From: Aphrophora alni
Lineage: Eukaryota; Arthropoda; Insecta; Hemiptera; Aphrophoridae
Length of the DNA: 64,000 nucleotides
Assembly (NCBI GenBank): GCA_963513935.1
Contig: OY740768.1
Location: 12,941,993-13,005,992, forward strand
Direction: 5' to 3'
Shown one piece after another: positions 1 through 12,098 of this stretch. Position 1 is the first letter of the stretch. Every line of letters begins with the position of its first letter. The notes beneath the pieces are model-generated. The model searched no databases, was not told the DNA's origin, and saw only the letters and a program-made list of their open reading frames with translations. The translations under genes were made by a program, and so were the position numbers.

Positions 1-225
1 AAATAAAAATTTAAGTAAGAAGGATTTTGAACTATTAAAACAGCCACGCTTTGGCTATCATTTTGGTTTGGTTGGTGTGTTGTCTCATCTCAAAAAGACC
101 TTTAAAATGAAGGAACACATGATTGTACGTCGTACAAAATTTAAAGTCTCGCCACCCTCTGAAAGGCCGAAAACATAAAATTAAACCATATTGAGAAATA
201 ATAAATCGAATAATTTTTTTTAACA

Positions 226-552
226 TACCACGTTTTTAAAACGGGCTAAAAAGTTTAAAATAATTTTTCATGACCTTTCTACAAATTTGAGGGAGGATTG
301 TTAGTGGCTATGGAAATGTTTGGAATACTTGGAGAGAAAAACGTGTGGCGCAGCCAATCTATGAAGTTAAGGAGGAGTAACTAAATTAAATTACAGTGAA
401 TCTCATTTCCGATTCACTGAAATTAGCTGTGAATTCATCCGGATTGACTACTTGTATTATTTACTGGCTGCGCCCCACGATTGCAAAATTCCACCCGGAC
501 AGACAGGCAGACAGGCAAATATGACGGGAACCGAACTAATAAAAACGTGGTA
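226..552. repeat. Nested inverted-repeat element
   Basis: An outer pair, TACCACGTTTTT at 226-237 and its reverse complement at about 541-552, encloses an inner inverted repeat at 342-479. The inner ends read CGTGTGGCGCAGCCA on the left and, reverse-complemented, CGTGGGGCGCAGCCA on the right, with weaker pairing continuing inward. Between the inner and outer right ends is a run of CAGACAGGCAGACAGG type. The inner 138-bp unit has the form of a very small foldback or MITE. The family is not recognised. The first 225 bases hold nothing I can name. Confidence 0.55.
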
Positions 553-654
553 AAATACAATAAAGTTAAAATGGAAAGATGTAATTTTCTTTTTAAGTAA
601 AATACTCGAACATTATTTTTAAGCGTGAATCTTTTTAAGAAATAAAATCACATT

Positions 655-790
655 ATCAGCCGTCATTTTAATTACTGTGGTCCAACAACATTTTCTTCGC
701 GGCTAATTTCAACCCATTAAAATGATGTATCACATAAGCGTATGCCTTATCCCCCTGCCATCCCTAGATTATAATTGAAAACTGTGATTT
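655..790 (+). repeat. Dispersed repeat, second copy at 38045-38190
   Basis: The stretch from GCCGTCATTTTAATTAC to about 790 aligns by eye with 38045-38190. Both contain GTCATTTTAATTACNGT, a TTCCTTTGCG/TTCTTCGCGG block and GATGTATCAC followed by a TATCC/TATGCC stretch. Both are decayed and neither carries an open frame. This is an unnamed dispersed repeat. Confidence 0.5.
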
Positions 791-1439
791 GACAAAACCA
801 TCCGCTCACTACAAAGGAGATAACAGCTAACTTTATTTACATATGTGAATACCAATGTTAAAGAGGAAAAGTAGTTTCTTTTCAGCCATTCAGTATAGAT
901 GAATAGAAAAGAACGTGTAAGCCATTATCAGCAATGGCCTTCTAAAGCTATTTTTACTCTTTAAACATCTGTTTATATCTGTTGCTATAATCCTATAAAA
1001 ATTATGTTAGACAAAGTAAATATGTATTTTGGTTTCCATTTTTATTGCTTTCTTTATTATTCGTTCTATTCAGATTTTCTTTGAAGATTCAAGAACACGC
1101 TCTTACACTTTGGTAACAGAATTTACAAATTAAATTCACTCTTCATTGCTAATTCTACGGAACAAATGTTTATCTTTTGTTAATTATCTTCCGAACAAAC
1201 ATTTACTCTTTACTGCAAACATTCGCTTCGTTATTAAAATTACGTTTTATTATATAGGATGTTCTGAATATACTTCAGAAAGAATAGATATTAAAACAGT
1301 AACTGAATTACTATTCAATTAGACGTTGTCATCTTTAGTTTTTATAAGGTTTACTATATTCGTTCTTTTATTTATTTATTTTTTGTTTTAAAGGTTATAC
1401 TTTCATCGTCACCTGTTGTTGTTCAGTTATCATCGCTTT
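791..1439. other. AT-rich stretch, nothing recognised
   Basis: Low-GC sequence with frequent stops in all frames. I see no tandem repeat, long inverted repeat or open frame of note. Confidence 0.5.
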
Positions 1440-1640
1440 AGAAATGATTTAAAAGTCTAAAATGAAAACTCCTAATAGCGTCAGAGTCAGACGAGAGCAA
1501 GAGTTGGTCAAGAGAAATCACATAGAAAAGATGAAAGAGAAATATCTAACCCAAAACTACGTGAAAAGGACGTTTATCCAGCTAGGTTCCCTCGGGATTG
1601 GCAAGCCCGTATCCTATAAACTGAGCCTCTGAGGTTACAG
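1440..1640 (+). repeat. Family B dispersed repeat (~240 bp), copy 1
   Basis: Family B is defined within this window by an ordered set of words: AGAACAAGANTTGGTCAAGAG, then GAAAGAGA..ATCTAACCCAA, then TCCAGCTAGG, CTCGGGATTG, CCCGTA, a short CACTATA..GTGAGC inverted pair and CTCCTGAGG. This copy has GAGTTGGTCAAGAG, TATCTAACCCAAAACTACG, ATCCAGCTAGG, CCTCGGGATTGG and GAGCCTCTGAGG. The two ends (CCTCGG and CTGAGG) can pair. It has SINE-like size and dispersion, but I see no clear tRNA A/B boxes, so the class is open. Confidence 0.65.
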
Positions 1641-2004
1641 ACACTTTTAACCTGTGATACACTAAATAGTAATAAAGCATAAATATTTATAACGTATGGG
1701 TGTTCTAGTAAACGAGAAATAATATTGTACCAGTACCCTTTGACCTATAATAAAAATAATGATAACAACATGTTCATCAAAAAGGTAACATTCTACTTTA
1801 AAACAGTTAACACGCTTATGAAAATAATCAGAATTGGGTTTTGTTATAGCTACAGGTTGCACAATTATGTATACTAAATCTGGACTCTATATTTCAACAA
1901 TTTAAAAAATTATATTTGTTTAGTAAACATAAACCAAAGGAAACTATCCGTTTTGTAGTGCCTTGAAGTCGTTCATAAAATATTTTATCTTCTTAATGGC
2001 TCGC
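1641..2004. other. AT-rich stretch, nothing recognised
   Basis: No feature visible. A short open frame on the minus strand (1662-1862) has AT-driven composition and no recognisable motif. Confidence 0.4.
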
Positions 2005-3047
2005 CCTGATACAGAGTACTTCTAAAAATCGTTCCATAACTCCAGGAGCTTATTCCTAACATCAAAAAGTTTTATATAAACATATTTTCTAAAACCTTTA
2101 GTTTTCCATCTAGCCGCCATTTTGTGTTTTTAACAACTAAAATCATATCTTTTTAACGGTAGGTGATATGGAGTTAAAATTTTGCATTCTACTTATTGTT
2201 ATAAAGCACCAATTTAAAAAAATAATAAAATAATAAAAAAAACCAATATTTTCATTACTTATTTCAAAAAGGCGGCTATTTAAACTTCTTAACATCGAAT
2301 ATATCAAAAACCTTTAATTTTAAAAAATTGCTTTCTGTAACTTAAAGAATAACTGAGTTATAGATAAAAAACTGAAAACATTAATTCTTGGTAATCGTCT
2401 ACAATTCCCAAGATTAGTCTAGAACTAAAATTTTTGTTTGGACTCTGCAAATTTATATCTCCAAATTTTCCTGTAGCTTAAAGGACAATTGAGTTATCGA
2501 CACAGCCAATATTAATATGTAATAACTAATATTATAAACTTTTGAGTTTTGCAGTAATTCGTGATAAAGCTGTAGGCCTACATTAAATGACAGTTCATAT
2601 TAGTTATTACATATTAATATTGAGTTATCAGTTATACTTTAAGATATAAAAGTAATTTTGAAAATATTTTATTTGTCGTTAAAAAAAAGAAAATAGTTTG
2701 TCTTTTCAAGACCAATTCATTTTTTTTTTTTTTTTTGTTAGTTTGTAAATGATTTTTGTCTTGTAAAATTAACCGTTTCTGAGATATTCGAAGTTAAAAA
2801 GTTTAAGTTGCAGCATTATTGAAATTATTAAAGGAAATCGATAACCCTAAGGGAATGCATAATTTTAACTCTATATCATTTATTGTTAAAAGAATATGAA
2901 TTTTGTTGCTAAAAACACAAAATAACGTCGACATAGAAAACTAAATATTTTAGAAAATATGTTTATAAAAACATTTTTATTGGTTTTGATGTGATGAATA
3001 AGTTCCTGAGGTCTAGAAACAATTTTTGCAAACACCCTGAATACACA
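2005..3047. repeat. Foldback element, family C (CAGGGTG-type end), with central 25-bp palindrome
   Basis: The two halves are diverged inverted copies. Left words such as AACATATTTTCTAAAAC, CCATTTTGTGTTTTTA and TTAACATCGAATAT recur reverse-complemented on the right (2960-2940, 2925-2905 and 2800-2780). The right end, read inward, starts ATTCAGGGTGTTTGC, a mariner-like terminus. The left end is decayed. Near the axis, 2508-2532 and 2597-2621 are exact 25-bp reverse complements. This is an old foldback or MITE-like element or two head-to-head copies. There is no transposase frame. Confidence 0.6.
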
Positions 3048-3099
3048 TATCCAAAGTACGGTGTCAAACGTTAGCAACTGATTATGGACATACAATTAA

Positions 3100-3450
3100 A
3101 ACAAACAATCTCAATTAAAATATGTCCAAAAAGTTTTTGAATTTCCTTGCCCATTTTTTCAGGAATTATATCTGTTATTACACGAGTTAAAACTGACTGA
3201 GATATCGATACCACAATTTTAAAGAATTTGTTGTTCTAATTATTTGCAGTGTACCAGAATATTTTATGGTTTTCAATTAACTGTTTCAAAATGGAGTTAA
3301 ATATCTCAAAAACCGTTGAATTAAAATTTATAATGCTGAAAAATTATACATCTTTATTGTATTTTGAAGGATACCCAATATATTAGTAAAAACCTACAGA
3401 AATATTCTTGGTAACGTAAACTACTAGAACACAAAAGATTTCAATAAAGA
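3100..3450. repeat. Decayed family C fragment
   Basis: Contains the family C words GAGATATCGATACC, ATATCTCAAAAACCGTTGA and ATTCTTGGTAACGTAAACTAC, which also occur in the 2.0-3.0 kb element and near 19.1 kb. No ends are visible. The following bases to about 4267 hold only AT-rich sequence and a C10 run at 3791-3800. Confidence 0.4.
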
Positions 3451-4267
3451 GAAAATTGTTTATTTCTCAACTCATTAGATTTTTCCTGTAGGTTTTAGAG
3501 ATAAATATTAGTATTCGAAGGAAAATTTTATGAAATTTTTCACTTGTAGAAATTTTAGCATATGTTTGATTTTGATGCTAGTATAATATTATTATTCTAC
3601 TACTAAAAACTACAGTTTCTCGTCCTAAATTGAGAATTCTATATTTATTTCTAAATTGGTTAAAAGGTACGTTAGTAGCATGTATCAACTGTTTATTATA
3701 TTTTCAAGAACTGTTTAATTTAAAATACAGTTAACAGCATTTTCAAGAGTTTTCACATTCTGTTTCCTGAACTATTTACCCCTTCCATCTCCCCCCCCCC
3801 ATATTCCCCGTTTTCATTTTAGTGAGCAAATAACCGATAATGTTCTCGCAGTCAATTGCACTTTTAATGGAAAACTCCGGTACTAGCGCTCTCTACTGTT
3901 AGTTTAACTGAATTAAAACGGAAATATAATTTCCTACTTGAATTCCAACGCTTAGAAAGTATTAAGGAAATTGTTTAAAATATAAGAGTGCACTAAACAC
4001 TCCATATTAGCGTGAGCGTATAGTGTGACGTCATTAAATTCAGTTTAAAATCGATTCAATTGATTCAAATTAATAACAATCGATATGTTTACAATAGTCG
4101 CCTATTTTCGTTTCCAACTGTTAAATCAACAAATACATTATTAAGTATCTATGTTCTACTGAAATATGTATTTCGCTAAAACTTTTCTAACTGTACATTC
4201 GTTTTCATTTATTAAGAACAAACACGCCCTGATTCCACCTTGCTTTTATTCTCATCAAAAATGTGAA
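3451..4267. other. Unassigned AT-rich sequence with a C10 run
   Basis: No open frame or repeat copy recognised. The only notable element is the homopolymer of ten C at 3791-3800. Confidence 0.4.
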
Positions 4268-4860
4268 ATGTACAGGGTGATTCAAGAATAAATGTGGAAA
4301 TTGTAAAACCGTGTACTATTTGTAAATATTTTATAAAAAATTCATGTAAACAGTTTCGCAATCGCGTCGTTGTCTACGCCCGTCTACCCGCCATTTTGTA
4401 TAACTTTTATATAAATAAAATTTAATTTAGATTTGATATCAGATTTTATTTACTCATTTTCAAAAACTTGATTAAGTATATTTTCAAAATGACAATCGCG
4501 AATATCTAGATAGCCGTTTATTTAACAAAACATTTTCTCTTTTAACGACATTCAAAATGGTTTTTTTACGTAGGTTAGAGAATAACAGAGTCATCAACAA
4601 AAAGCTACAAATTTAATATCTAAGTAATTGTCTAAAACACCCAAGGTTAACCTAAAAACAAAAAAATTTCAACTTCTAATATTTGTACCATTTATTTTAT
4701 ACATTATGAATAAATTAATCATTGTATTAGAGTCAAGATTCAGAGATTTGAAAAAGTAAAACCAAAAATTAATTTATAGTTTGAGTAAACAATTTGACCA
4801 TTAAAGGTTTATAATTTAAAGTAAATAATTTAAAAGGCCACTATTTTCCTAATTTAACTG
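4268..4860 (+). repeat. Family C-like fragment starting TACAGGGTGATTC
   Basis: The left end TACAGGGTGATTC matches the terminal words of the elements at 2.0-3.05 kb and 19.26 kb. Inside, CCGCCATTTTGTATAAC and the later AATAACAGAGTCATCAAC..CTAAGTAATTGTCTA match the other copies. No right terminus was found, so the element is truncated or decayed. Confidence 0.4.
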
Positions 4861-4894
4861 AAACGAATCTCTTGTAAAATGTTGGTTTTAATGA

Positions 4895-5020
4895 GGGTAT
4901 GTTTCATTTTAACACCACTCAGGAACTCAAAGTGTTTAGGGCTACAATCCTGAGCTACAGCTGGAACTACATCTTTCTTAAACTAATCTTGGGTTAGATT
5001 ACTCTCTTTCATCTATTGTT
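4895..5020 (-). repeat. Family B dispersed repeat, copy 2 (antisense)
   Basis: Read on the minus strand it gives GAAAGAGAGTAATCTAACCC, then AAGATGTAGTTCCAGCTG, GAGCTCAGGATTG-like sequence and GAGTTCCTGAGTGG, in family B order. The 5' part of the repeat is missing. Confidence 0.55.
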
Positions 5021-6109
5021 TTCTTACAAATCTAATATTATTAGAAGATTTAAAGGCTCTGTATTTTACGCCCTTTTTCCGTCGTTTATAAAATCGAAGA
5101 TGGCCCCTAAGTTTATTGTCTTCTAAACCACCACCAAATATGCATTACAACGCCGAGTTTTAAGCATCTGATAAGGTAAGTAATTATTTAACCTTTTTTT
5201 AAATTGTGAATGTATAAAATTAAAAACCTGCCATAGAGAAAGTTTGTGCAATGTTTTTGCATCATCTATTTAGTAAGAGCGCCTCGTTTTATGTAGGACG
5301 TTATAAACCATCCTCTACTACATGCGAAACGATTATTTATACGATGTAATTTTCCTTCCTCATCTCAAACCTAGAACAGTACAGAGTGGTAATTTCACCT
5401 GTGGTCATTACTGTGTAACATATTTTGATAGGCAAACATATATTATTACGTCGCTAATGTTTACAAGTAATCTCATTTAAAAGTAATAATAAAATTTACT
5501 AAAATACAGATAATGGGAAACTTAGTTTAAAATCTCGTTACTAATATATCACTGGTAAGTAATTAATGTATTTTAGTCGTGCAGTAATCTACAATCTACA
5601 CGATGTGCAATACTACGAGTATCTACTGTTTATGTGAGAAAGTAAAAACAGAAAGAAAGGATTAGGAATAAGAAAACCTTGGGGGAAAGAATTGGTTTTG
5701 ACAGATTTTGTTAAAAGAAAACTTTACAGGGGAATGGGTCACGCTTCGCTGGTTTTACTTTGCCTTGGAATCAAACAGCCTATCTGGTGGTAATTAAGAA
5801 CAGTGTTTTTAAAACCACTCTCAATTTTATGTCGAGAATTACTGAAGCGTATATATTTTCCCGCCAAGCAGCTGGGTACCCTGATACGATTGCCGCGAAT
5901 TTTTATTCGTGTTATTTTTCTGTTAACCATTCGTTTTCCCGCTTCTGCCATTAATATAAGCAGTTCATCAGTTGCATTAGCTACTTGATATATCACAGAT
6001 TTATGTATTTAATAGTTTTCAAAAAAATACCGAAAAATGGCTGCAATTTTGAAATTTTGGGGATATTTTTTATTTGGTTGTATACAAAGATTAATAAAAA
6101 TATAATTTA
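5021..6109. other. Unassigned; one weak 85-codon minus-strand frame at 5739-5996
   Basis: Mostly featureless. On the minus strand, 5996 to 5739 holds an 85-codon frame, starting MIYQVANATDELLILMAEAG, in a locally less AT-rich stretch. The same bases are also open in two plus-strand frames, so the openness may come from composition. No domain, splice context or family is recognised. It could be a captured exon or chance. Confidence 0.2.
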
Positions 6110-6560
6110 ATTGCTACATTTGACGAAAGTATAACTAAGCAGCTGTATTAATTTAAAAAAAAAATTTGTTATTAAAGAATGCAGAGTTGCAGCAAACGTT
6201 GCAAAAATACTGCACCAACTTTTATAAAACAAATTAAAGATGAACCAAAACTTATTATCGCCAACCATGTCAGTTCGGTAGTTGTCAAAGTGAAATTGTA
6301 CCATGGACACCGTCTTTATGTATTTAAATAATAACCTAAACTTCCTTCACTTGACTAAAATGGTCAATGTTCATTTTTCTTTTTCCAATTATTCCTGACC
6401 CAGTAATATATCTTTTTTTACTTGCTATTTTTCAACGGGTTTCAGGTCATTATTTAATCTTCACATTTCACTAAAATTTGAACGAAATGAGACGAGCCGA
6501 TTTTAAGAAATAAAATCTTTAATCAGTTCTATATGGGTTCAAAGTCTAAAGCAATGTTTG
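6110..6560 (-). repeat. Family A dispersed repeat (antisense copy)
   Basis: Family A is the commonest repeat here. Its sense order is: TTTGGAATGNTTTCTGTCTG head; GCCATAAGAC; AATCAAATTTTG; a TTCAAATTTTAG..ATGTGAAGATTAA block; GAAGCAAGTTTAGGC; ACTTTTTGACTGACAACTAC; GAAGTGATATTTTTGGTGAC; AAAAAGTGTGTGCAACG. Here the minus strand gives TGCAACGTTTG, AAAGTTGGTGCAG, the GGTTCATC block, CACTTTGACAACTACCG and the AAATTTTAGTGAAATGTGAAG block. The tail comes first on the plus strand, so the copy is antisense. Confidence 0.55.
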
Positions 6561-7531
6561 ATTATGTTTTGAACCCATGTACAAAATCGTCGATGAAAGA
6601 AATAAAGGATCTTGAAATGGATCCCTGCCATTGTATTTTCGCAAATAGAAGTTGTATAGATAAAGTTAAGTAATTAGGGAGGAAAATCTGTATCTCCTTG
6701 TGGTCTACATGCCAAACGCTTGAAGAGGTTTAAATCAATTTTAGTATATGAGAATAGTTTGACTGTATCTCGGTAGACGGTTTTCCATTTTTTCGATAAC
6801 TCAAAATTGAGCGGACGTAGATGCCACAAGAAAAAAATAAGTTTATTTTTTTAAAAACGGGTCTTACGATTTTTATCAAATTTTGTTCCATTGTAGTCTC
6901 TTTTCACCCAAACAAAACTTATTACTCGTGTTCTCTCCTAAAGTTCTGATTCGTGTGTTATTATAATGACAAGAAATATTGGTCATGGAGCGAAAGTTTT
7001 AAAAGACCTAATTTCTCAAAATCTAAGAAATGTTCTGAAATGAGGAAATTAATGTCCGAAACCAGTGTGACAAATTCCAAGTAAAATTAAATTATCGTTA
7101 ATGAAAATTTTCAAATAATAAAACTACGCTACTATTACCTTCAATAAAACTTAATTTAAATCAAATACAATTTACGCCTTATGGTATGGTACACGTAAGT
7201 TATGGTTAAAACAAGTTTGATCACTATTTACAATCTAAATATTTTTTAAAAAATTATTAAATATAAGACAGCGTCCATAATTTATTTTCACCTTTTCACC
7301 GGTAGAAAGTAAATTGACGTTCTTGGCAACGAAAAATATTTCGGTTAATAAATTGTTTTTGTAGAAAGGTTTATAAAACAGCTTGCGTTGTTTATATAGA
7401 CAAATTTATTCAATACTCCCTTCAACTTGTGCTTTCCTTGTATTGCTGTTAAATAACGGATTGCTATATTCAGACGGGATTTATTGCTGTTGCATAATAT
7501 ACAACTCTTAACCCTTTCAAACAAGAGGTAA
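6561..7531. other. Unassigned, partly decayed family A-like
   Basis: Around 6860-6920 the words ACGATTTTTATCAAATTTTG and TAGTCTCTTTTCACCC resemble the family A middle. The rest is not recognised. A 77-codon minus-strand frame at 7345-7578 runs into the tandem array and is not considered coding. Confidence 0.3.
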
Positions 7532-8960
7532 TTCCCTCTCAGGGAAGCATAATGATCTTGCTTCAGTAAACTCATCAATTAAATTCACGTTTTACTTTCT
7601 CTTTTTTCTCTACCTCTCCATTTTGTAAATATTAATATTCCCTCTTAGGAAAACTTAATAGTATTGCTTCAGTAAACTCATCAATTAAATTCACGTTTTA
7701 CTTTCTCTTTTTTCTCTACCTCTCCATTTTGTAAATATTAATATTCCCTCTTAGGAAAGCTTAATAGTATTGCTTCAGTAAACTCATCAATTAAATTCAC
7801 GTTTTACTTTCTCTTTTTTCTCTACCTCTCCATTTTGTAAATATTAATATTCCCTCTTAGGAAAACTTAATAGTATTGCTTCAGTAAACTCATCAATTAA
7901 ATTCACGTTTTACTTTCTCTTTTTTCTCTACCTCTCCATTTTGTAAATATTAATATTCCCTCTTAGGAAAGCTTAATAGTATTGCTTCAGTAAACTCATC
8001 AATTAAATTCACGTTTTACTTTCTCTTTATTCTCTACCTCTCCATTTTGTAAATATTAATATTCCCTCTTAGGAAAGCTTAATAGTATTGCTTCAGTAAA
8101 CTCATCAATTAAATTCACGTTTTACTTTCTCTTTTTTCTCTACCTCTCCATTTTGTAAATATTAATATTCCCTCTTAGGAAAGCTTAATAGTATTGCTTC
8201 AGTAAACTCATCAATTAAATTTACGTTTTACTTTCTCTTTTTTCTCTACTTCTCCATTTTGTAAATATTAATATTCCCTCTTAGGAAAGCTTAATAGTAT
8301 TGCTTCAGTAAACTCATCAATAAAATTCACGTTTTACTTTCTCTTTTTCTCTACTTCTCCATTTTGTAAACATTATTATTACCTCTTAGGAAAGCTTAAT
8401 AGTATTGCTTCAGTAAACTCATCAATTAAATTCACGTTTTACTTTCTCTTTTTTCTCTACTTCTCCATTTTGTAAACATTAACATTCCCTCTCAAGAAAG
8501 CTTAATAGTATTGCTTCATTAAACTCATCAATTAAATTCACGTTTTACTTTCTCTTTTTTCTCTACCTCTCCATTTTGTAAACATTAATATTCCCTCTTA
8601 GGAAAACTTAGTAGTATTGCTTCATTAAACTCATCAATTAAATTCACGTTTTACTTTCTCTTTTTTCTCTACTTCTCCATTTTGTAAACATTAATATTCC
8701 CTCTTAGGAAAGCTTAATAGTATTGCTTCATTAAACTCATCAATTAAATTCACGTTTTACTTTCTCTTTTTTCTCTACCTCTCCATTTTGTAAACATTAA
8801 TATTCCCTCTAAGGAAAGCTTAATAGTCTAGCTTTAGTAAACTCACTAATAAATACGTGTTTTATTTTCTCATTTCTCTTCTTCTCTCCCCCCCCCCCAT
8901 TTTTGTATACACAAATATTTCCTCTCATGGAATCATAATAGTCTTCCTTGAGTAAACTCA
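7532..8960. repeat. Tandem array, 106-bp unit, about 12 copies
   Basis: The word CTTCAGTAAACTCATCAATT recurs at 7561, 7667, 7773, 7879, 7985, 8091, 8197, 8303, 8408, 8514 (as CTTCATTAAAC from here), 8620 and 8726. The spacing is 106 bp, with a single 105-bp unit that lost one T. Each unit has a pyrimidine-rich block (TTTACTTTCTCTTTTTTC) and ATTTTGTAAATATTAATATT. Degenerate copies flank the array on both sides (7532-7600 and 8832-8960; the latter carries a C11 run at 8888-8898). Copies after about 8340 share TTGTAAACATTA and CATTAAAC variants, so the two halves were partly homogenised separately. Confidence 0.95.
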
Positions 8961-9389
8961 TCATATAAATAACAGTTTTTACTTTATATTCTGTGACAGT
9001 ATAATCAATAATAACTTTTAAAATGATTAACAAGTTGTGCTCAAAAACATTGTAATCGATATGTTTTTATATAAGAATAGTGTTATTCTTTTGTAAAATC
9101 AAATATTTCTTTTAAATCGTGTGATTCAATATCATTCAGAAACGATTTTCTTGCCAAATAATTTTGTCTTTGCCTGAAACGAAAGTACGAAAATAACAAG
9201 AAAGGAAATGCATATTATTCCAAAGCATACAGCTGTCATGTTTAACAAATCTTTTTTCGTATCCGCGTGTCGTTTGTGGAATCGTTGCCAAATTTCCGCA
9301 AATTCATTCAAAGCCTTATGTAAAAAGGCTTATTGAATGGGTCAACCGAGAGAGTGAACTGTTGTTACACTTAGTGTGTTGAAATGAAA

Positions 9390-9391
<2 letters not shown>

Positions 9392-9426
<35 letters not shown>
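9392..9426. repeat. (TA)n microsatellite
   Basis: About 17 TA repeats without interruption. Confidence 0.95.
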
Positions 9427-9428
<2 letters not shown>

Positions 9429-10640
9429 TGTTTATTTAAGAGTGAACTTAATGCCATCAGTCTTTTCTTCTATTTAAACCCATACAAATACGAAATTTTT
9501 AAAATTTACTACAACAAGTAGATTATAACCGTTTTCCATTATTTGAATGGTCTTCAAAAATTATATATATATAATTAATATAAATAATTTTTTTTTCTTT
9601 TCTTTTTTTTTTTTTAATAGAAACGTAAAACGAAATTTGGAACAAAGAATATATTTAATTATATTTATTAAAGAAAAGTACTATCAACTGTTCAATTATA
9701 AATTCGTAAATTATTCATAATTATGCAATCTTTTTCTGTTTTAAATATAATATAAAAATATAACTATTAAATTCATCATACACTATGTACAACATACAAT
9801 GTTCTCTTTAGAATGGTAGTGTGACTACAATATAGATTTCTCTTTTAATGGAATTAATTTATCGAAAAAAAGAAATATCCAATTGCTTGGTCGAGAACAT
9901 CCAATTTCTCTTCTTGTTGTTTGGTAGGGGGGGGGGGGTTGCCAAGTATACTGTTTCATTCTTTAATGGAAGGAAATGTTCTGAAAAAATCATTTATAAG
10001 AATTAATGTTGAACAATAGACAATTGGTCTGAATGATTCACGTGTAGATCAGATTGATATTATTATTTATAAAAATACGTTCCGTCAAAATTGTACATTG
10101 TAAACAAATTACTATGTGTTTACAAATAGTTTAATAAAATCGTTTTCATTCCGAAATCATGTTGAGTGTAACTATCAGAAACAACTCTAAACATTCCAGA
10201 TTAAAATGTTGAAGATAAGTTTTTAAAATAGATGTTACGACTTAAACTTTGAGGTTTTATATGTACGTTATTTTAATACAAAATATTATAATTAGACCGA
10301 AGTTTTTTTTTTTATTTTAATTTTTTTATTATTATTTTTTTTTAATATCCTTTGATATGGTAAAACGTAGATTTTTAGAGACTTTTTTTCAACTTAAAAA
10401 TAATGATGTTAATTTAATTATATTTTTTGAAACCAAAAAATTTCGAATTGTGATTTTTTTATAAAAGTAATAACAAGTTGAAAAGACGGTCAATTAATAA
10501 ATTTCGATTTCACTCCGTTATTGGTTATATACATAATTGCTACAAACTTCATTGTGTTTTGATTTTGTGTTTTATAATCATTATATTTTTAATAATATAA
10601 AATTTTTTGTTAATTTATTTATTTTTTATTGTATTGATCG
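9427..10640. other. AT-rich low-complexity DNA with a G12 run
   Basis: Very AT-rich, with T-runs (9591-9615, 10303-10345) and a homopolymer of twelve G at 9927-9938. No coding or repeat structure is recognised. Confidence 0.5.
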
Positions 10641-10649
10641 ATATTTTAA

Positions 10650-10930
10650 GGCGAAAATTCATCGCTGTCGTTACCCCCTTAACAATAGACAGCATGAAAT
10701 TCTCAACACACAACTTGCTCATATTTACAATATAAGGTACAAGAAAAGACGCGGCGCCCATGAATACTCTACTAGCATCAGGATCGTAAGAGAATAAAAA
10801 TTGGTCAAGAAAGACTTAATAAGAGAGATCTCATTTCAAGACTAGGGAAAGAAAGGTATAGATTCTCCTTGGTACCTCGGGATTGCACCACCCGTACTCA
10901 CTATAAGTGAGCTTCGGAGGGGTTGTGTTG
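10650..10930 (+). repeat. Family B dispersed repeat, copy 3
   Basis: Contains TTTTAAGGCGAAAA at the left, as in the copy at 41.3 kb, then AAAATTGGTCAAGAAAG, CTCGGGATTGCACC, CCCGTACTCACTATA, GTGAGCTTCGGAGG. The 86-codon plus-strand frame ending at 10797 lies in its left half and is not a recognisable protein. Confidence 0.6.
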
Positions 10931-11048
10931 ATCGAAATGTCAAATTGTACTTTAATAATTATTTTAATGTAGACAAGCAGTAGAGATAACCTGGTGAGAA
11001 ACCATTTATCGCTACAGGGAGACAAATGGGAACCCAAAAGTCTTAAGT

Positions 11049-11339
11049 ACAGGGTTTTTCAGAAGTTTAGCTTGTTCATTAATATCACATACGATATTGT
11101 AGTGTTATTTATTAAATATACGAATTTGAGATTTAGATATTCCAATAAAAATTTCATGTTTGAAGTTGGTATCAAAATGTAAAATATTTTCTGATTTATT
11201 TCCTATTGGATAAGTAGTCAGGCAAGTGAATTAACATGATTTTCTGCATTCATAATATTACAGACAGGGATTTCTTTGGACTTCCTCTTGACTGTTATCA
11301 GAATACCTTAACACACTTGTATGAGTACTTATCCGACAG
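11049..11339 (+). repeat. Possible mariner-like terminus (TACAGGGTTTTTCAG)
   Basis: Only the first ~15 bases resemble the CAGGGTG-type ends seen at 4268 and 19261. No partner end was found downstream. Confidence 0.25.
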
Positions 11340-12090
11340 GAAATAATTCAGTGTTGATCGAGGGTTTTCAAAATTTGGTTTCCACGAATCAAAATTTGAG
11401 GTTAGCTGCCACAAGAGCAAAACTCAAGATTCTCATGTTGCCAAAATTGATGTGCTTGAAATTTTAAAATTTCGCCCCAACTTACAAATTGTGACAAATG
11501 CAAGGAAAAGAAATTACAATAAAAAAGTGTAATAGTCTGTAGGTGTCGTCTTTAAAAAATTAACTTCAATAAAATACGATTTCCATTTAGGATATAATTT
11601 TTTGGGTTAGCTAGTGTAAGATCAAAATTGAAGATATAGATTTTCACATAATAAGCTCCAACGATATTGTTGAAATGTTTGCAAAATTTGAAGTTTACGC
11701 CACAAACTAGTGTCCCAAATTGTAAATGAAAGTTAAAAGAAAAAAGAAAATTAACTTTGGCAGCCGTCGTTAAAAAGTTAAATTTAACCTAACACGACGC
11801 CTTCTTAGGACTAGTGGACGACACAAGCGAGGCAAACAAATCAATTGCTCTGTAGCTCTGGAGCCCTTTTCGGTCGAATTTGGTATATGAACATATTTCA
11901 GCCAAAGTGAGAGAATTTTTTCCCCTATTTTCTCGTGAGCTCAAAAATTTCTAGTTGTTACAAGAAAATTAATTACGATTTTACAAAATACATCTATTTT
12001 GCTATAATAAAGTATCTAATAACACATCAAAGGTTGTCTTGCAAATTGCAGGTTGAGTTTTAAAGACGATAAATCATCCATAGCTCTTCA
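11340..12090 (+). repeat. Decayed family A copy or copies (sense)
   Basis: GTTAGCTGCCACAAGAGC at about 11402 and GTTAGCTAGTGTAAGATC at about 11607 are two versions of the GTAGCTGCCATAAGACC block of family A. Each is followed by a cognate of the TTTTCTCACAATTACC and TTTGCAAAATTTGAAG stretches. This suggests two overlapping or tandem decayed copies. No frame survives. Confidence 0.4.
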
Positions 12091-12098
12091 AAGCTATG

